Source of the DNA: Rhabditophanes sp. KR3021 | Taxonomy: Eukaryota > Nematoda > Chromadorea > Rhabditida > Alloionematidae | DNA length: 64,000 bases | Direction of reading: 5' to 3' | NCBI GenBank assembly: GCA_963281155.1 | Contig: CAUJLY010000003.1 | Location: forward strand, 7,316,001-7,380,000 | Shown here: piece by piece, positions 33,937-44,895 of the stretch | Position numbering within the stretch: position 1 is the first letter of the stretch | How the letters are laid out: the number at the start of each line of letters is the position of its first letter | Program-made: the position numbers and the translations under genes | The notes under the pieces: model-generated | The model's input: the letters and a program-made list of their open reading frames with translations, nothing else | Databases searched by the model: none | Told to the model about the DNA's origin: nothing

Positions 33937-34668
33937 AATTGTGGTTGTTGTTTTTAGTAAGAATGATGGTTTTTAATGTAATCAAAACACCTTTTTATGA
34001 CACAATATCTGGTGACAGTCTCTCGAAGTGAAGGGTGGTGTGTCGATACCCCCTGAGTTTTGGTATCTTAGTATGTTACATTGAATTCAAGTTAGCAGCT
34101 CTACAAAGTGGCGCAAAATGCATTCAAACATTAAATGCACATATTCCCAGGCCAACTGTCAAAAAAGTGAATCTTTTGACTTTAAAGCCTCTCTCTCTTC
34201 TCGAAACCAAATATTTGACCAAAATTCTACTCCTTTTCTTCGAAAGGCAACCCATCATAATATCCTAATCATACCAAACTTATTTAATCTTTTTCTGATG
34301 GCCCCACAATAGTAATTTCTAAAACAAGTAACGGCACAATTTACTGGATTTAACTATAACAATCCTATACAACATCCCTCACTCAAGTTACTTTGCTTTG
34401 AGCTGATTTAAAGGAACTTATTATTTTTAAAATTATTCCAAGTCACTCCCTTTCACGCTCAAAGTTCAAATGAGTTGCTTTTACTTTAAAGGGGAGAGAA
34501 ACTTTTAATAAATTACACATATATATGTCTTTCTTTTGATACATTCAACATCTAAAAAATTCATCAAACCAATTATATTTATTTAAAATACAAAAATCAC
34601 AAATGAGTAAGTTAATTTTTAAAATGTGTTAAAAAAAGAACACTACTATCTTCACAATATTTGACATA
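33937..34668. other. Intergenic, no gene seen
   Basis: Spacer between the UFD1 5' end and the 3' end of the small secreted gene. Plus-strand open runs (34035-34312) are short, lack splice support and show no family features. Confidence 0.5.
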
Positions 34669-35198
34669 TTATCCTCGAACATAAAAATTGTTTATTTCAA
34701 AGACATCCTTTAAGTCATACAAAATCTTTTGATAATCGTCACCATACATAGTAACACTTTTGAGATGCCAATCAAAATGTTCCTGATAAACTTTCTCTAC
34801 AATATTCTCTATGATCTTTGATTTGGTAGTGTTCAGGCCTTTGCCTTCCTCCATCATAAATTGATCTGTAACTATTTGTTTGGATCTGATGTCAAAGACA
34901 ATTTTTCCAAAATTAAATTGAAGATGTTTAGGATCTTTTGCAAAGTATCCTTTGTATATAAAATGGACGTCCTGGAAGATCGGTTTCAAATAAATGTCTC
35001 TTGAAAAGTACTCAATATTTAGATTCTAAAACTTACTACTTTGTCATAACTTTGAAAGTGCGTCGTGTCCACTACATCATAAGATGACACAATTTTGGAT
35101 GCCTGATTTGAATGTTAAATAAATCTTTTTAAACTTTTACTTACGCTAAATTTTATCGACGTTAGCAATAGAAGCCATTCTAGGTTAAGTAAAGACAT
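34669..35198 (-). CDS. Small secreted protein, family unknown
   Basis: I do not recognise this gene. Exon 1 (35198-35145) gives a hydrophobic leader, MSLLNLEWLLLLTSIKFS, consistent with a signal peptide. It splices in phase to exon 2 (from 35102), ASKIVSSYD. The next junction is ambiguous: a GTAAGT donor at 35036 with acceptor at 35011 makes a 26-base intron and 153 residues; a weaker GTAGTG donor at 35075 with a TTTTAG acceptor at 35026 makes a 50-base intron and 145 residues. Both enter the same long frame, ending at 34669. The mature chain has no cysteines and is rich in aromatic and charged residues (KPIFQDVHFIYKGYF, QFNFGKIVFDI, EHFDWHLKSVTMYGDDY), suggesting a small beta-rich fold. A secreted location is inferred from the leader only. 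Confidence 0.6.
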
Positions 35199-36208
35199 CC
35201 CTTAATGAATTAATCAAATGAACTTTGCGCATTTTTACTTATTACATGACTATGAATCTAAGTATTGCGAATCAGTTGATAGATGCCAACTCTTTGAATG
35301 TTATTGAAATTCAACTAAGTGCTGGTAGCAGCTTTAACTTTCGATGAAGTCAAATGTGTTACAATAGTAAAGTTCTTCTTCACCTCAATAAAAGAAACGA
35401 CTTATTCGTTATATCCCTTCAAATAATTAGCAATGTATAAGGAGCAAAGAAACGGGTAGAGATTCAATAACCATATAAACAATCATACAATATTCGTAGG
35501 TGTCTAATCATCAATCCATTTATTACTCCAACTAAAAGAATTAAACGATTTATTTTACCATATTTTGCTAATTTATTTCAATCTTTGACACTTTAGTTTG
35601 GGATGATTTTGCCTTGGACACTTTTTTTAGTTTTTTAATAATAAAAGTTCAAAAAGACTTCTAATATTAAAGTTATGATATATGACTTACTACCAAAACA
35701 ACCCTCAAAACTGTGTTCAGGTATCGCAAATTGAACACACATCCCATTACCTTCAACATGACTTAATGTAACCATAATATGGCATCCCTACCAGCAAAGG
35801 CGCCCTCCAATAACAAAAGTAACTTCCACCAACTCTCCACATCTCACAATATTTGATTGGCAATAAAGTGAAGGCAACCTATCAAATGAAACACTTATTC
35901 CAGATAGACAGTTAACATACATTAAGGCGAAGGAGAAGTGGGCGAGGTAACATGTTTATTGCATGGATAACAAGCATATATCCTTTAAAGCACAATACAA
36001 AGCCATATGACAAAGATGGTGTATAAGCACCTTCCAAATCGAAACTACCTCTCCCAAACATCCCCCTTCACCACACCTTCTACCCCACCACAACAATCAA
36101 AAAACGAATTCAATATTATTTATTAAAAATTACTTCGTAACAAAATTCCAAATGTCGACATTACCTCAAAATACAGACCCAATAATAATACATCCAAACA
36201 CCTCTCCC
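35199..36208. other. Intergenic, no gene seen
   Basis: About 1 kb of AT-rich sequence between two minus-strand genes, holding the AF9-like 3' UTR and the promoter of the small secreted gene. No coding run, repeat or RNA gene seen. Confidence 0.5.
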
Positions 36209-37894
36209 TTAAACGTCCAATAAACTAGACAACGCATCAAAGAGAGTAGGTTGAATTTTTGTGAGATCAAATTGAAAATTATTTTCGGAGAAGTTTACTA
36301 CGAGTGATTTGTCTGCTTTGAGGATCGTTTCAACTACGGCGTAGATGGAGTTGGGGTTTTGGAGGGTGGCCATTTTTTGTTTGAGTGTGTTGAGGCGAGA
36401 CAGGTCGACTGGGGTTATTGGTTTGGAGGGGAAGTTGGTTCGGGAGGGGAGCGGGAAGAGTCGGGGGAGGAGATGGTGGTGGGGCCGGTTAGTGAGTTCA
36501 CGGGCTGGGGGGAGGTTGAGGAGTCCCGGGAGGAGGCTGCTTTTTTCGGACCTTTCGAGGGCATGTCTGGTTTGGGAGGTTCTGTTTTCTTTTCTTCTTT
36601 CTTTTCACATAAATACACGTCCTTTGTCTTCTTCCCACCATCCACACAACTTTCCTCCGCTGATTTTCGCTTCCTCGAACTTTTGGCGTGCTTCCCACCG
36701 TAACCGTACGGATCCAAAGCTGCCATAAACGCATCGACCGCTGGTTCCTTCTTCTTAGGTTCTTTCTTTTCGGGAATGGCAGGCGTAGGGCAACGGGAGC
36801 TGTCTTCGGATGTAATTGATCTACTTTTGCGACTTGATTTTGCTACTTTCTCCAAGGCTTTCTTTTTGACTACCTCATTAAATATATCTTTGCCCGTATG
36901 TTTGGTTGTCTTGTCTGCCTGAGGTTCTCTTTTAGATTTGTCCTTGGAGGATTTGGGTGTTTTGTCGATTGGCGAAGTTACCTTTTCGGCATTCCCGAAA
37001 AAGGTGGCCTTTGTGGTTTTGTCGTCGATCTTTTTGGAAACAACAGGACTAGGAAGGCTGGATCCACATTCTTCGAGGTGTCGTTTTAGACTAGAAGCAG
37101 CTTTTCTTTCTCGCTTAGCTTGTTTTTCTTCCTCGGTTCTTTTACTCGGCCGGTGCCTCTTTTCTCCCTCTTTACCGCTTTTTTCTTCTTTACCTGCTTC
37201 CTTGCTTGGCTTTTCTTCCTTGTGCCTTTGCTTGTCTTCCTTGATCCTCTCACAAATGTCCTCCTTGCTCCTGGCCGAAGGTTCCTCCTGAACCACACTA
37301 GAGTGTCTTTTTTCCTTGGAAGCAATATGACTGGTGGTGGGTTTAGCCCTAAAATTAGTGACCCCAGGAGCAGCATTCGGCACCACACTCTTCTTCTTGT
37401 CATGTTTCTCCATCTTACTAATCAGCTTGCCAACAACCTCCCTCAACTTGACAGGTGCATCCTTGACCAAAACCTTCTGGTCAGACACTTTGGTAGCAGG
37501 TTCTCCTTAAATATGCAAAAATGAGCTTCAAATGTAAATGTAGTCGTAACGTACCATTGGTCAATGACAAATCATAATTAATGAGAAAAGACCTCTTGAC
37601 ACCAGTGAATGTGACCTCGACATTCATGGGAAAACTTCCATAACCAGTTTCATGTAATTCAAAAGGAGGTTCGGTGGAGACTCGTTTAGGTTCGGGAAAT
37701 GATTGATGCAACAAATAAACAACTTTCGAAAAAAGATCCTTGTTTTTGACAGTTGATCCGTTCGGATTTTTGACGCATATACTCCAGGAATGGGTATGGC
37801 CTTGGTTGTTGGGCTTCTTGAATTTGACTGAGGAATGACCTAACACAAAGGGTAGTACTAGGTCTTTCGGCACAGACGAAAGGTTGCTCGTCAT
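36209..37894 (-). CDS. AF9/ENL-type YEATS protein, frame broken once
   Basis: Reader of acylated histone lysines and scaffold of the super elongation complex and DOT1L. Exons are 37894-37555 and 37505-36209, about 545 residues if one base is restored. The YEATS domain (1-113) shows LGHSSVKFKKP, HTHSWSICVKNP, YLLHQSFPEPKRV and PPFELHETGYGSF, matching AF9 in order. A long Lys/Glu/Ser-rich linker follows, as in AF9. The C-terminal AHD helices are plain: LSRLNTLKQKMATLQ, VVETILKAD and NFQFDLTKIQPTLFDALSSLLDV. The linker frame ends at a stop at 36415-36417, while the AHD is open in a neighbouring frame starting just before it. One added base in CCAATAACC would join them. I found no consensus intron that does so, although GTCCGA at about 36558 is possible. 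Confidence 0.88.
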
Positions 37895-40800
37895 CTTGTG
37901 GTACCTTTTAGCATAAAGGTTGATTGTTCTAGAAAGAATTAATGTATTACTAAGGTTTCTGCATATATGGCCACTTAATCAAGACAAAAGTTGGCAAAAC
38001 AATAGTAATGAGACATTTGTTTCGTATTTATTGTGTTACCCCACCAACTATACACTTTTTTATTATATTCAGTTACTTGAAGCGATCATCGACAAAAATA
38101 AGACGTAATGTGTGTGTGTGTATGTGTGTGGTGATAGGCCGAGTACATTTACATATAGTTAAATGTTAGTATTGTCTAAGCATAAAGACGGGACTGGATA
38201 AAAAAGAAACCAAAAAACACCTCCAATTTAATTTCCCAAAAGTGCCCTCTACATGCCTGAAGTAAAGAAATGTAACAAAAAAAGTGTTTTCCTTTGTTTG
38301 TTGAGACGAGTACCTGAACTATATATGGATCAAAATAAATAACTATATATAACGAGCTATATAGTTGTAAATATGTTTGGTCAGTGATTGCATACACCAC
38401 CACCCCGATATTATACAACAATTTAAAAGTTGATAATGCAAAATAATTATCGACTTGGCGATGGTATCATGACTGATTTCTTTTTAAATATGGCTAATGG
38501 TGAGTTGTGGGGGAGATTGGATTTTGTGGGTGGAGGGGGGAGTTATTGGATATGATGAACTAAATGATAATATATGTTTATTAGGTAGTGAAATTGGTAA
38601 TTGATAAAAGAGAATATCTAAAATAAATGCAATAGATGCGCGAAGATTTGACGGATCAACGCATTTACTTTTGTGTGATATTAACTTTCTCTAGTATGAT
38701 GTAGGATGTATTTTTGAACATAATGTCAAAAAATGTTAGGAATTTGTGGTGTAATTACACACATATATAAGTAAAGTAATTAGTATGTGTTTTTAAAATA
38801 TGAATCAAAATAAGTAATGGAAAGTATGTATCAAAAGTAAGTTATACTTATTTATTAATCTCTGCAGTAAGGTAAAAAGTTTGCAAAACATATACAAAAA
38901 GAGTGCAAGACGGAATAATAAGTAAAAGCAAGTATAAATAATACAAGTTAATAGAAAAGTCTTAGATTAGTTGGTAATGATTCTAAAATAGCTTTGTCCT
39001 TTGGAACAAGTCTTCAAATGTTTGATAAGAAAGTTAAAGTTCAGTTGGTGTGTGTGTATGGTTGTATTGATTGCTTATTAACAATTTGGTTAAGACATCA
39101 CTTTTTTGTGGGAAGATTAGTACTAATAATTTAATCAGTTCATGTCTTTGGTGGTAACATTTATGAATAAGATTGGTAAAGCTTGGGCCTGGGAAGGTCA
39201 CTATCACATCAGACAAACTATAGTTACGTTTTTTTAATGAAAACTAGATATAGTATGCAGATATTTTACTACCCTATGATCACATTATATATAGATATGT
39301 ATGTATTTTTTATTCGTACCAATAAATAGGAGATGACATTTGGATGTAATATATCTTTTTGAAAAATCAAAAATAATTGGTTTTTGATATGTTTGGGTAT
39401 TGAAATAAATAGAACCCAAAAGAGATATCATTTCCAAAGAAAATCAAAGTTATCTAAGTAACCAAACAAAAATAGTGAATGGGTATTAAAGTTTCGAAAT
39501 TGAAAACGGTCATACAAAGTGATTATTAGGTACTTTGACGAGATTAATAAAAAGAAAGAATTCAATTGTAGTTAACATATATGTGTGAGGCAATTTATGA
39601 TGTAGAAAGTGGAGTGAGCGATTGGTAAAAACTTTAAACGACATGTATTTATGTTGAAATGTGTTTTGATGACAAATATATTAAAATGGACCATTAACGG
39701 TAAATCACAACTTTAAATGTATAATGCTAAACCTAGACGGATTTTTGTTTGTAGGGAGGTGGGTGTAGGATGCCTGATAAAGAATACATTACCCTCTTCG
39801 GAATAAATTAGCATCCTAGGAGAGATTAGGTATGTGTAAAGGGAGTTGTTGGAAACTGGCATGTGTTACCAGAGTTCTTGCAAATTGGCGTGGATTAATA
39901 AATTGCTTGAAACTAGCGTGGACTAATAAATAGTTAAAAACCGCCATGGATTGTATTTGTATTAGTAGTAGTTAATAGACACAGGTTAACTACACACTTC
40001 TGAATGGCTTGGTATATATTAGCACATGTATTGTAGACCGCTAATAAGTTTTCGCACACATGTAGACATGTTTTGAAAATATTTATTAGTATAAAAAATT
40101 AAACAAAGAACGACTATTATGATGTTTATTGAGGCAAGAGTATTACATTTTGCCCCAGGCCATGCATCTATCCTTCCAAAATAAGTTAATCGAAAGGAAA
40201 GAATTTGTATGAAGTTTGAGTACAAATTGCAAGATATTAATGTGTCTTTAAAAAGATATAAATACATTCGACTTTGTAACAATTTCAGTCAAGTGAAAAG
40301 AAAAAATAGTGTATGTGTGTCCATATATGATTAATAAAGAAAGCAAAAGAAGGCCTTGCCTTTGCAAAAAATAATAATTTAAGATATCACTACCAAATTA
40401 GTTTGTAAGTATGTAGATGCGTATTTTTATATAGCCCAAAGTATCTCTTAAATCCAAACAACAGTCTTGCCATCTATTTACCTTGACCCTATTTGATATC
40501 TCTCATCAAAAGCAAGTGATAAATATGTCCGGGCAAAAAATATACATATAAATACATTTTTGAATTAAATTTAGATGTTGAGGGTGGCGGAAGGGTTCTT
40601 AGATATAAAGTTTCCAATTATTCATCAGTGTCTGTACAATATTTGTTGGTTAGTCTTGACACGCAATGTAGTATTTGGACTGGGAAAATGTAACCTCCAC
40701 ATGGAGACAGGTCTTTGTTTGTATATCGTCATGTTAAAACAAACGTATAATAAGGTTTTGGGTTGGTTGATTAGAGTTTGAGTTCTTTGTTACTTAATTA

Positions 40801-41017
40801 TGCTTCTCACTTAGATTTGGCTGTGGATGTTAGTGCATTCAATAAAATCAAGTTTAATATTACTAGTATATTCGATCACACGTGTATTAATTAATCATTC
40901 ATAAATTCAATTCTTTTGTTATCCAAAAATGATGAGTTGGAAGGAAAATGTTGTGTTTTGTTCTAGATATTTATTTTTGCTGTCATTTAATACTTTGTCT
41001 TAGATCTATTAGTTGGA
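37895..41017. other. 3.1-kb gene-poor stretch
   Basis: Between the divergent AF9-like and SEC63 genes. AT-rich, with short open runs only, none with splice support or family motifs. Contains a GT run at 38109-38130 and a degenerate tandem repeat at 39852-39965. Much longer than the usual spacer here, so it may hold distant regulatory sequence, an unseen non-coding RNA or an old mobile element. Confidence 0.5.
39852..39965. repeat. Degenerate 28-29-base tandem repeat, four units
   Basis: Units start near 39852, 39880, 39909 and 39937 and share the plan AAA(C/T)TGGC(A/G)TGGA(T/C)TAATAAAT; the outer two are more diverged. A small minisatellite in non-coding DNA. Confidence 0.6.
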
Positions 41018-43222
41018 ATGGCTCGTTCGAGAGTTGAGTATGATGAGATTGGTAATACATTTCTCTATGCAGTATTGGCTTTTTATGCTCTTATCTTGAT
41101 ACCTATTTCGTATTTCCTGTGGCCAAAGTGTCAAAAAAGGACAGGTTTGTTAATTGTTTTGCTTTAACTAATTTGAACCCATTTAGCTGTTGTTCATGCC
41201 GAATACGAGTGCAAGTGTGAAGGATGTAATATCAAAAGAAAGAAAAGGCAAACACACGGTCCAAAGCAAGGTAAGAGCAATATTATCAGGTACATTGTTC
41301 TTGCCATCTTGTGGGCTTTACTAGCTATTCTGGTCAACAAGACATCCAACATTGAAGTTACTCACGAGGAATATGACCCTTACACTATTCTCGGAGTCGA
41401 CCAAGGGGCCGAAACGAGCGTAGTCAAGAAAGCTTACCGTGAACTAACAAAAATTCACCATCCCGACAGAGGCGGTGATGCGGAAGCTTTCGACAAAATT
41501 GCAAAAGCGCACCAAGCTCTTACCAATGATGAGTCAAGGGAAAATTGGGAAAAGTACGGAAATCCAGATGGCCCAAAGGCTGCTGTTTATGGGATTGCTC
41601 TACCAAGTTGGGTTGTTTCAGATCAATATGGGTACATTTTCTTGTTTCTTTACGTTCTCATTTTGATGATTGGTTTGCCGGTGGCAGTGTCCTATTGGTG
41701 GAAAAATGCCGTCAAGTATTCTGCTCAAAAGGTGATGGTTAAGACGACCCAAATTTTCTACCACTTCATTGCCAAGACACCCAAAATGGAATTCAACCGC
41801 ATCATCATGATTTTCGGAGGCTCAGCCGAATTCGACAAAGACGAAAACGCCGAAATCGTGACTCGAGAAAATGACGAAAAGGATGTAGCCAAATTCATGC
41901 GTGAATTGAAAAATCTAAATGCAATGAACAGAGAAGCCCCCCTTAGTAGTCCGTATGGTGTGAAAGCTCGTGCCCTAGTACATGCTCATCTGACTAGACT
42001 CGAATTGTGGTCTGAAGAGTTGGAAGCTGACCTAGAGTATACTTTGAAAAAAGTTCCAATGCTCGCAAATGAATTCATCAAGTGTGCCACTCAAATTTAT
42101 TTCTACTATGGTCCTGAGAGATCCTCAAATCTGGAAACTTTCGAATTAGCTACCAAATTTACTAGTTATATGGTTCAAGCTTTATGGCCGAAGAACAGTC
42201 CCATTTTGCAGTTGCCTCATGTGGAAGAGATGCATGTCAGTAACTTTAGAAAGCATAAAATCCTTACCCTTCAGGATGTTGCCGAAACAAGTGAGAAGAA
42301 GAGAAAGCTTGCTTTGGCTAGTTTGACAGATGAGCAGTATGAGAATGCTATTCAAGTGTTAGCGACAATGCCTAAGATTGAATTGGAAGCTCATGTCGAA
42401 GTTGAGGACGAAGATGAGGCTCATATCATTACCTCGGGAGCTTTAGTTACAATTAGAGTGTCTTTGAAACGTACTACTATTCTTGACAATGAGAAGAGAT
42501 TGAGAGATATTGCGCATGAAGCTGCTGTCGCCAACGGAACTGCCTCCCCAAATGAAGAGAAACCTGTTGTCGGTGGTAAGAAGGTTTGGGAGAAAAACAA
42601 TAAGAAGAAAGGTGGCAACAAAAAGAAAAAGGGAGTTGCTCCGAAGAAATCTACTGTCCCGAAGACAGCTGCCGAAGAGGAAGAAGGAAAGAAGGAGGGA
42701 TCCGAGTCCTCTAGAAATGAAAATGAAGACGCTTCTCAAAATGATGAGGACGAAGAGTCTTCCGATTCAGATTCAATTGATGGCGAATCAGATGACGAAG
42801 AATTCTTCAAACGTACCCAAAAGAAACCCAACTTCGACGCCGACAACTTCGAAACTATTCCCGTCCATTGCCCATTATATCCCGAAGAAAAGTATGAATG
42901 GTGGTATGTGTACATGTTCGACAAGAAGAGTAAAACCCTAACAGCACCCATTGAATTAGTCAAAACATTAAGAGACGAGGAAATGAAAGAAATTAAATTT
43001 ATGGCTGGTGGGAAAGGGCTGTATGAGTTTACAATCGTTGTGCGCTCAGATTCGTATGTTGACGTTGACTATAGTACAGATGTAAAGATCACTGTCAAAG
43101 AACCTGAAGTCATACCTGTAGCCAAAATTGACTACGGAGTGGATGAGGACGAAGAAGGCCATGGAGGCTCAGATACCGAAGAAGATTATGAAGTGACTGA
43201 TGATGACAGCGACAGTGATTAG
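41018..43222 (+). CDS. SEC63 ER translocation J-protein
   Basis: ER-membrane protein that works with the SEC61 channel and recruits the lumenal Hsp70 BiP through its J-domain. Exons are 41018-41144 and 41187-43222, in phase, 720 residues (human 760). Order: membrane segment 1 (YAVLAFYALILIPISYFLW), a charged stretch, membrane segment 2 (IIRYIVLAILWALLAILV), a lumenal J-domain with DPYTILGVDQGAE and an HHPDRGGD signature, membrane segment 3 (YIFLFLYVLILMIGLPVAVSYWW), then the cytosolic Brl domains, a Lys-rich insertion, the acidic SDSDS stretch and ETIPVHCPLYPEEKYEWWYVYMFDKKS. It ends in an acidic tail that in the family binds SEC62. The first intron donor is GTTTGT, a weaker site. Confidence 0.95.
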
Positions 43223-43631
43223 TAAATTTCAAGTATTTCTCCTGTTTTTTGTTTATTTTAAAAAGTTTCACCAATTTTTATATTAATTCCCTGTCCTTTT
43301 ATATGTATTTTGTTTAATGCTTTGGCAGAATGGGTTATTTTGGGATTTATTTATAATTTATTTCTCTTTTAATGGAAAAACTTTTTATCTATATAATAAA
43401 AGAATTTAATCAAGTTTGGTGTTGTATTGTTTGTGGTTTCTTCATCTACTTTAGTGTAACATTTAATCTTGTCAAAAATGCTTCCACAAATATACTTTAG
43501 TTGAATCGAAGCAAGAACAGATGTACAAAGATACTTTAGTGCAAAGTTTATTAGCTTTCTGTGAATGAAAGATATTCATTTAAATAATGTGTAAGGTCAC
43601 TTATGTTAATGGGTTTTTTATTAAAGTAATA
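43223..43631. other. 3' UTR region between convergent genes
   Basis: AT-rich non-coding DNA between the 3' ends of SEC63 (plus) and the glutaredoxin gene (minus). AATAAA-like signals near 43397. Nothing else seen. Confidence 0.5.
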
Positions 43632-43922
43632 TTAAATTTTTTTCGGATTGCAAGAATTGACAATTCTTCTTAATTGGCCTTGTTGATGCAGTTCAAATAA
43701 ATTAGAAGCTCCTTGGATGTAAACACCACACAGAAAGATATAAGGAAAAGTCATTTTGCCAGTTATATGTTGGAGATCCACTTGAAGTTGACGTTGCCAA
43801 TCTTCATCTCCAGCTAACTCGAGGAAATGTGAACGAACATCCGAATATTGGACCGCTAGGAGATGTTTGGCTCTTTGACAGGGCACGCATTTTACTAATG
43901 TATACATCATAATTGGGTACAT
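43632..43922 (-). CDS. Glutaredoxin-like thiol oxidoreductase
   Basis: Small glutaredoxin of 96 residues, the normal length of the fold. The active site is CVPC in MMYTLVKCVPCQRAKHLL (CPYC in classical glutaredoxins). The cis-proline follows in GKMTFPYIFL, and the C-terminal glutathione-binding GASNLFELHQQGQLRRI matches the family's G-x-x-D-L-x-x-L-H-x-x-G-x-L. A two-Cys site suggests a dithiol enzyme, but the Val-Pro spacing and the GAS in place of GGC are unusual. The ATG at 43922 lies 40 bases after an ATATTTCAG acceptor, which suits either a spliced leader or an unseen non-coding first exon. Location and substrate are not indicated. Confidence 0.8.
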   Translation of the reverse strand: MYPIMMYTLVKCVPCQRAKHLLAVQYSDVRSHFLELAGDEDWQRQLQVDLQHITGKMTFPYIFLCGVYIQGASNLFELHQQGQLRRIVNSCNPKKI

Positions 43923-43962
43923 ATTGGCTTGTCTTTCTATGTAGGCTGTGTAAGAGTATCCC

Positions 43963-44423
43963 TGAAATATTTTTTAGTTTGCATAGTATAAATTATTTAA
44001 TATTTTAATTAACAATCTTTAGATTTAAAATTCAATTTAACAAGAGAGAGAGTGTATCGAGAGGTTAGTTGACACATTGTACTTTGAGATTTGAATAGCT
44101 ATGGCCTATTTAAGTGTCTAGATTAAGATCAAATGTAACGTATATTAAGAATTATTATTAATTTTAATGCTCCCACATCCCCTCACCTAGATATTTATTA
44201 TTCTAAGAAGGGGTCAAAGTAAAAAGAATGGTGAAAAGAAACGGAAGAAAGATTGTAAATGTTTCAAAAAAGTTAATAGTCTCTCTCTCAACTGGTTAAA
44301 AGTACGACCATCGAAGCAGTGTAAGTAAAGAGAAGCTGTGATGATGGTAAGAGTTACCATTTTTTCGAAGTGAACAGGATGTAGTTTGTGGCTAGTTTCA
44401 GTTCTTAATATTACTTATTTTAG
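43963..44423. other. Spacer, possible upstream exon
   Basis: Mostly non-coding. An open plus-strand run ends at a GTAAGT donor (44321) in the phase needed to join the coding-like run at 44424, with CKCFKK and NWLKVRPSKQ, but has no in-frame ATG. Confidence 0.3.
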
Positions 44424-44698
44424 GTGATGCTATAGAAGTTGTGGTCAAGGAAAAGTCCAAGCAAAAGACAATTCCGTGTGATTATTGTCCTAGACTGTTT
44501 GCAACAACGTCTAATCAAGAGCTTGCCCAGGAGCAGAGAAGAACACTTTCGAGTTTAGAGAGATGGTATAAGATTTATGATATTTTGGAGAGAAAAGTTA
44601 AAGAAAATGTGGAGACTAAGAAGAAAGTTGGTGATCCTTTAAAAGGAAAATATTCAGTATGGATGTTCCACAAGTTGGCCAGAGCAGGAAGTCATTAA
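44424..44698 (+). CDS. Hypothetical protein, fragment
   Basis: Open frame after a good TATTTTAG acceptor, 91 codons, lysine-rich, with a CDYC pair and a coiled stretch (QELAQEQRRTLSSLERWYK). No family recognised and no confident start. It may be the last exon of a small gene or a relic, because the following 180 bases are also partly open but broken by stops. Its tail is 198 bases from the next gene's convergent 3' end. Confidence 0.28.
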
Positions 44699-44895
44699 CA
44701 ATCATCAAAAAGATTGCAGAGAATATGGAACGCATCTTGATTGAAGCTCTTCTCGATCAGATCACTGATTTGGATTGAGCAAAGCCTTCTCTACAAGGTG
44801 TTAGCTACATGGCTTCAGAGAAGAAAAATCAAGTGACTGAAATGATCCTAAAAGATCTAGTCCATTTGCAAAGCTACTGAATATGTTTTAAAGTA

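Noticed and set aside
38109..38130. GT-rich run as a CRISPR or regulatory array
   Set aside because: Simple dinucleotide microsatellite; CRISPR arrays are not expected in a nematode.
40575..40781. Open frame with hydrophobic residues in the gene desert
   Set aside because: Short, no splice context, no family features; openness by chance is likely.
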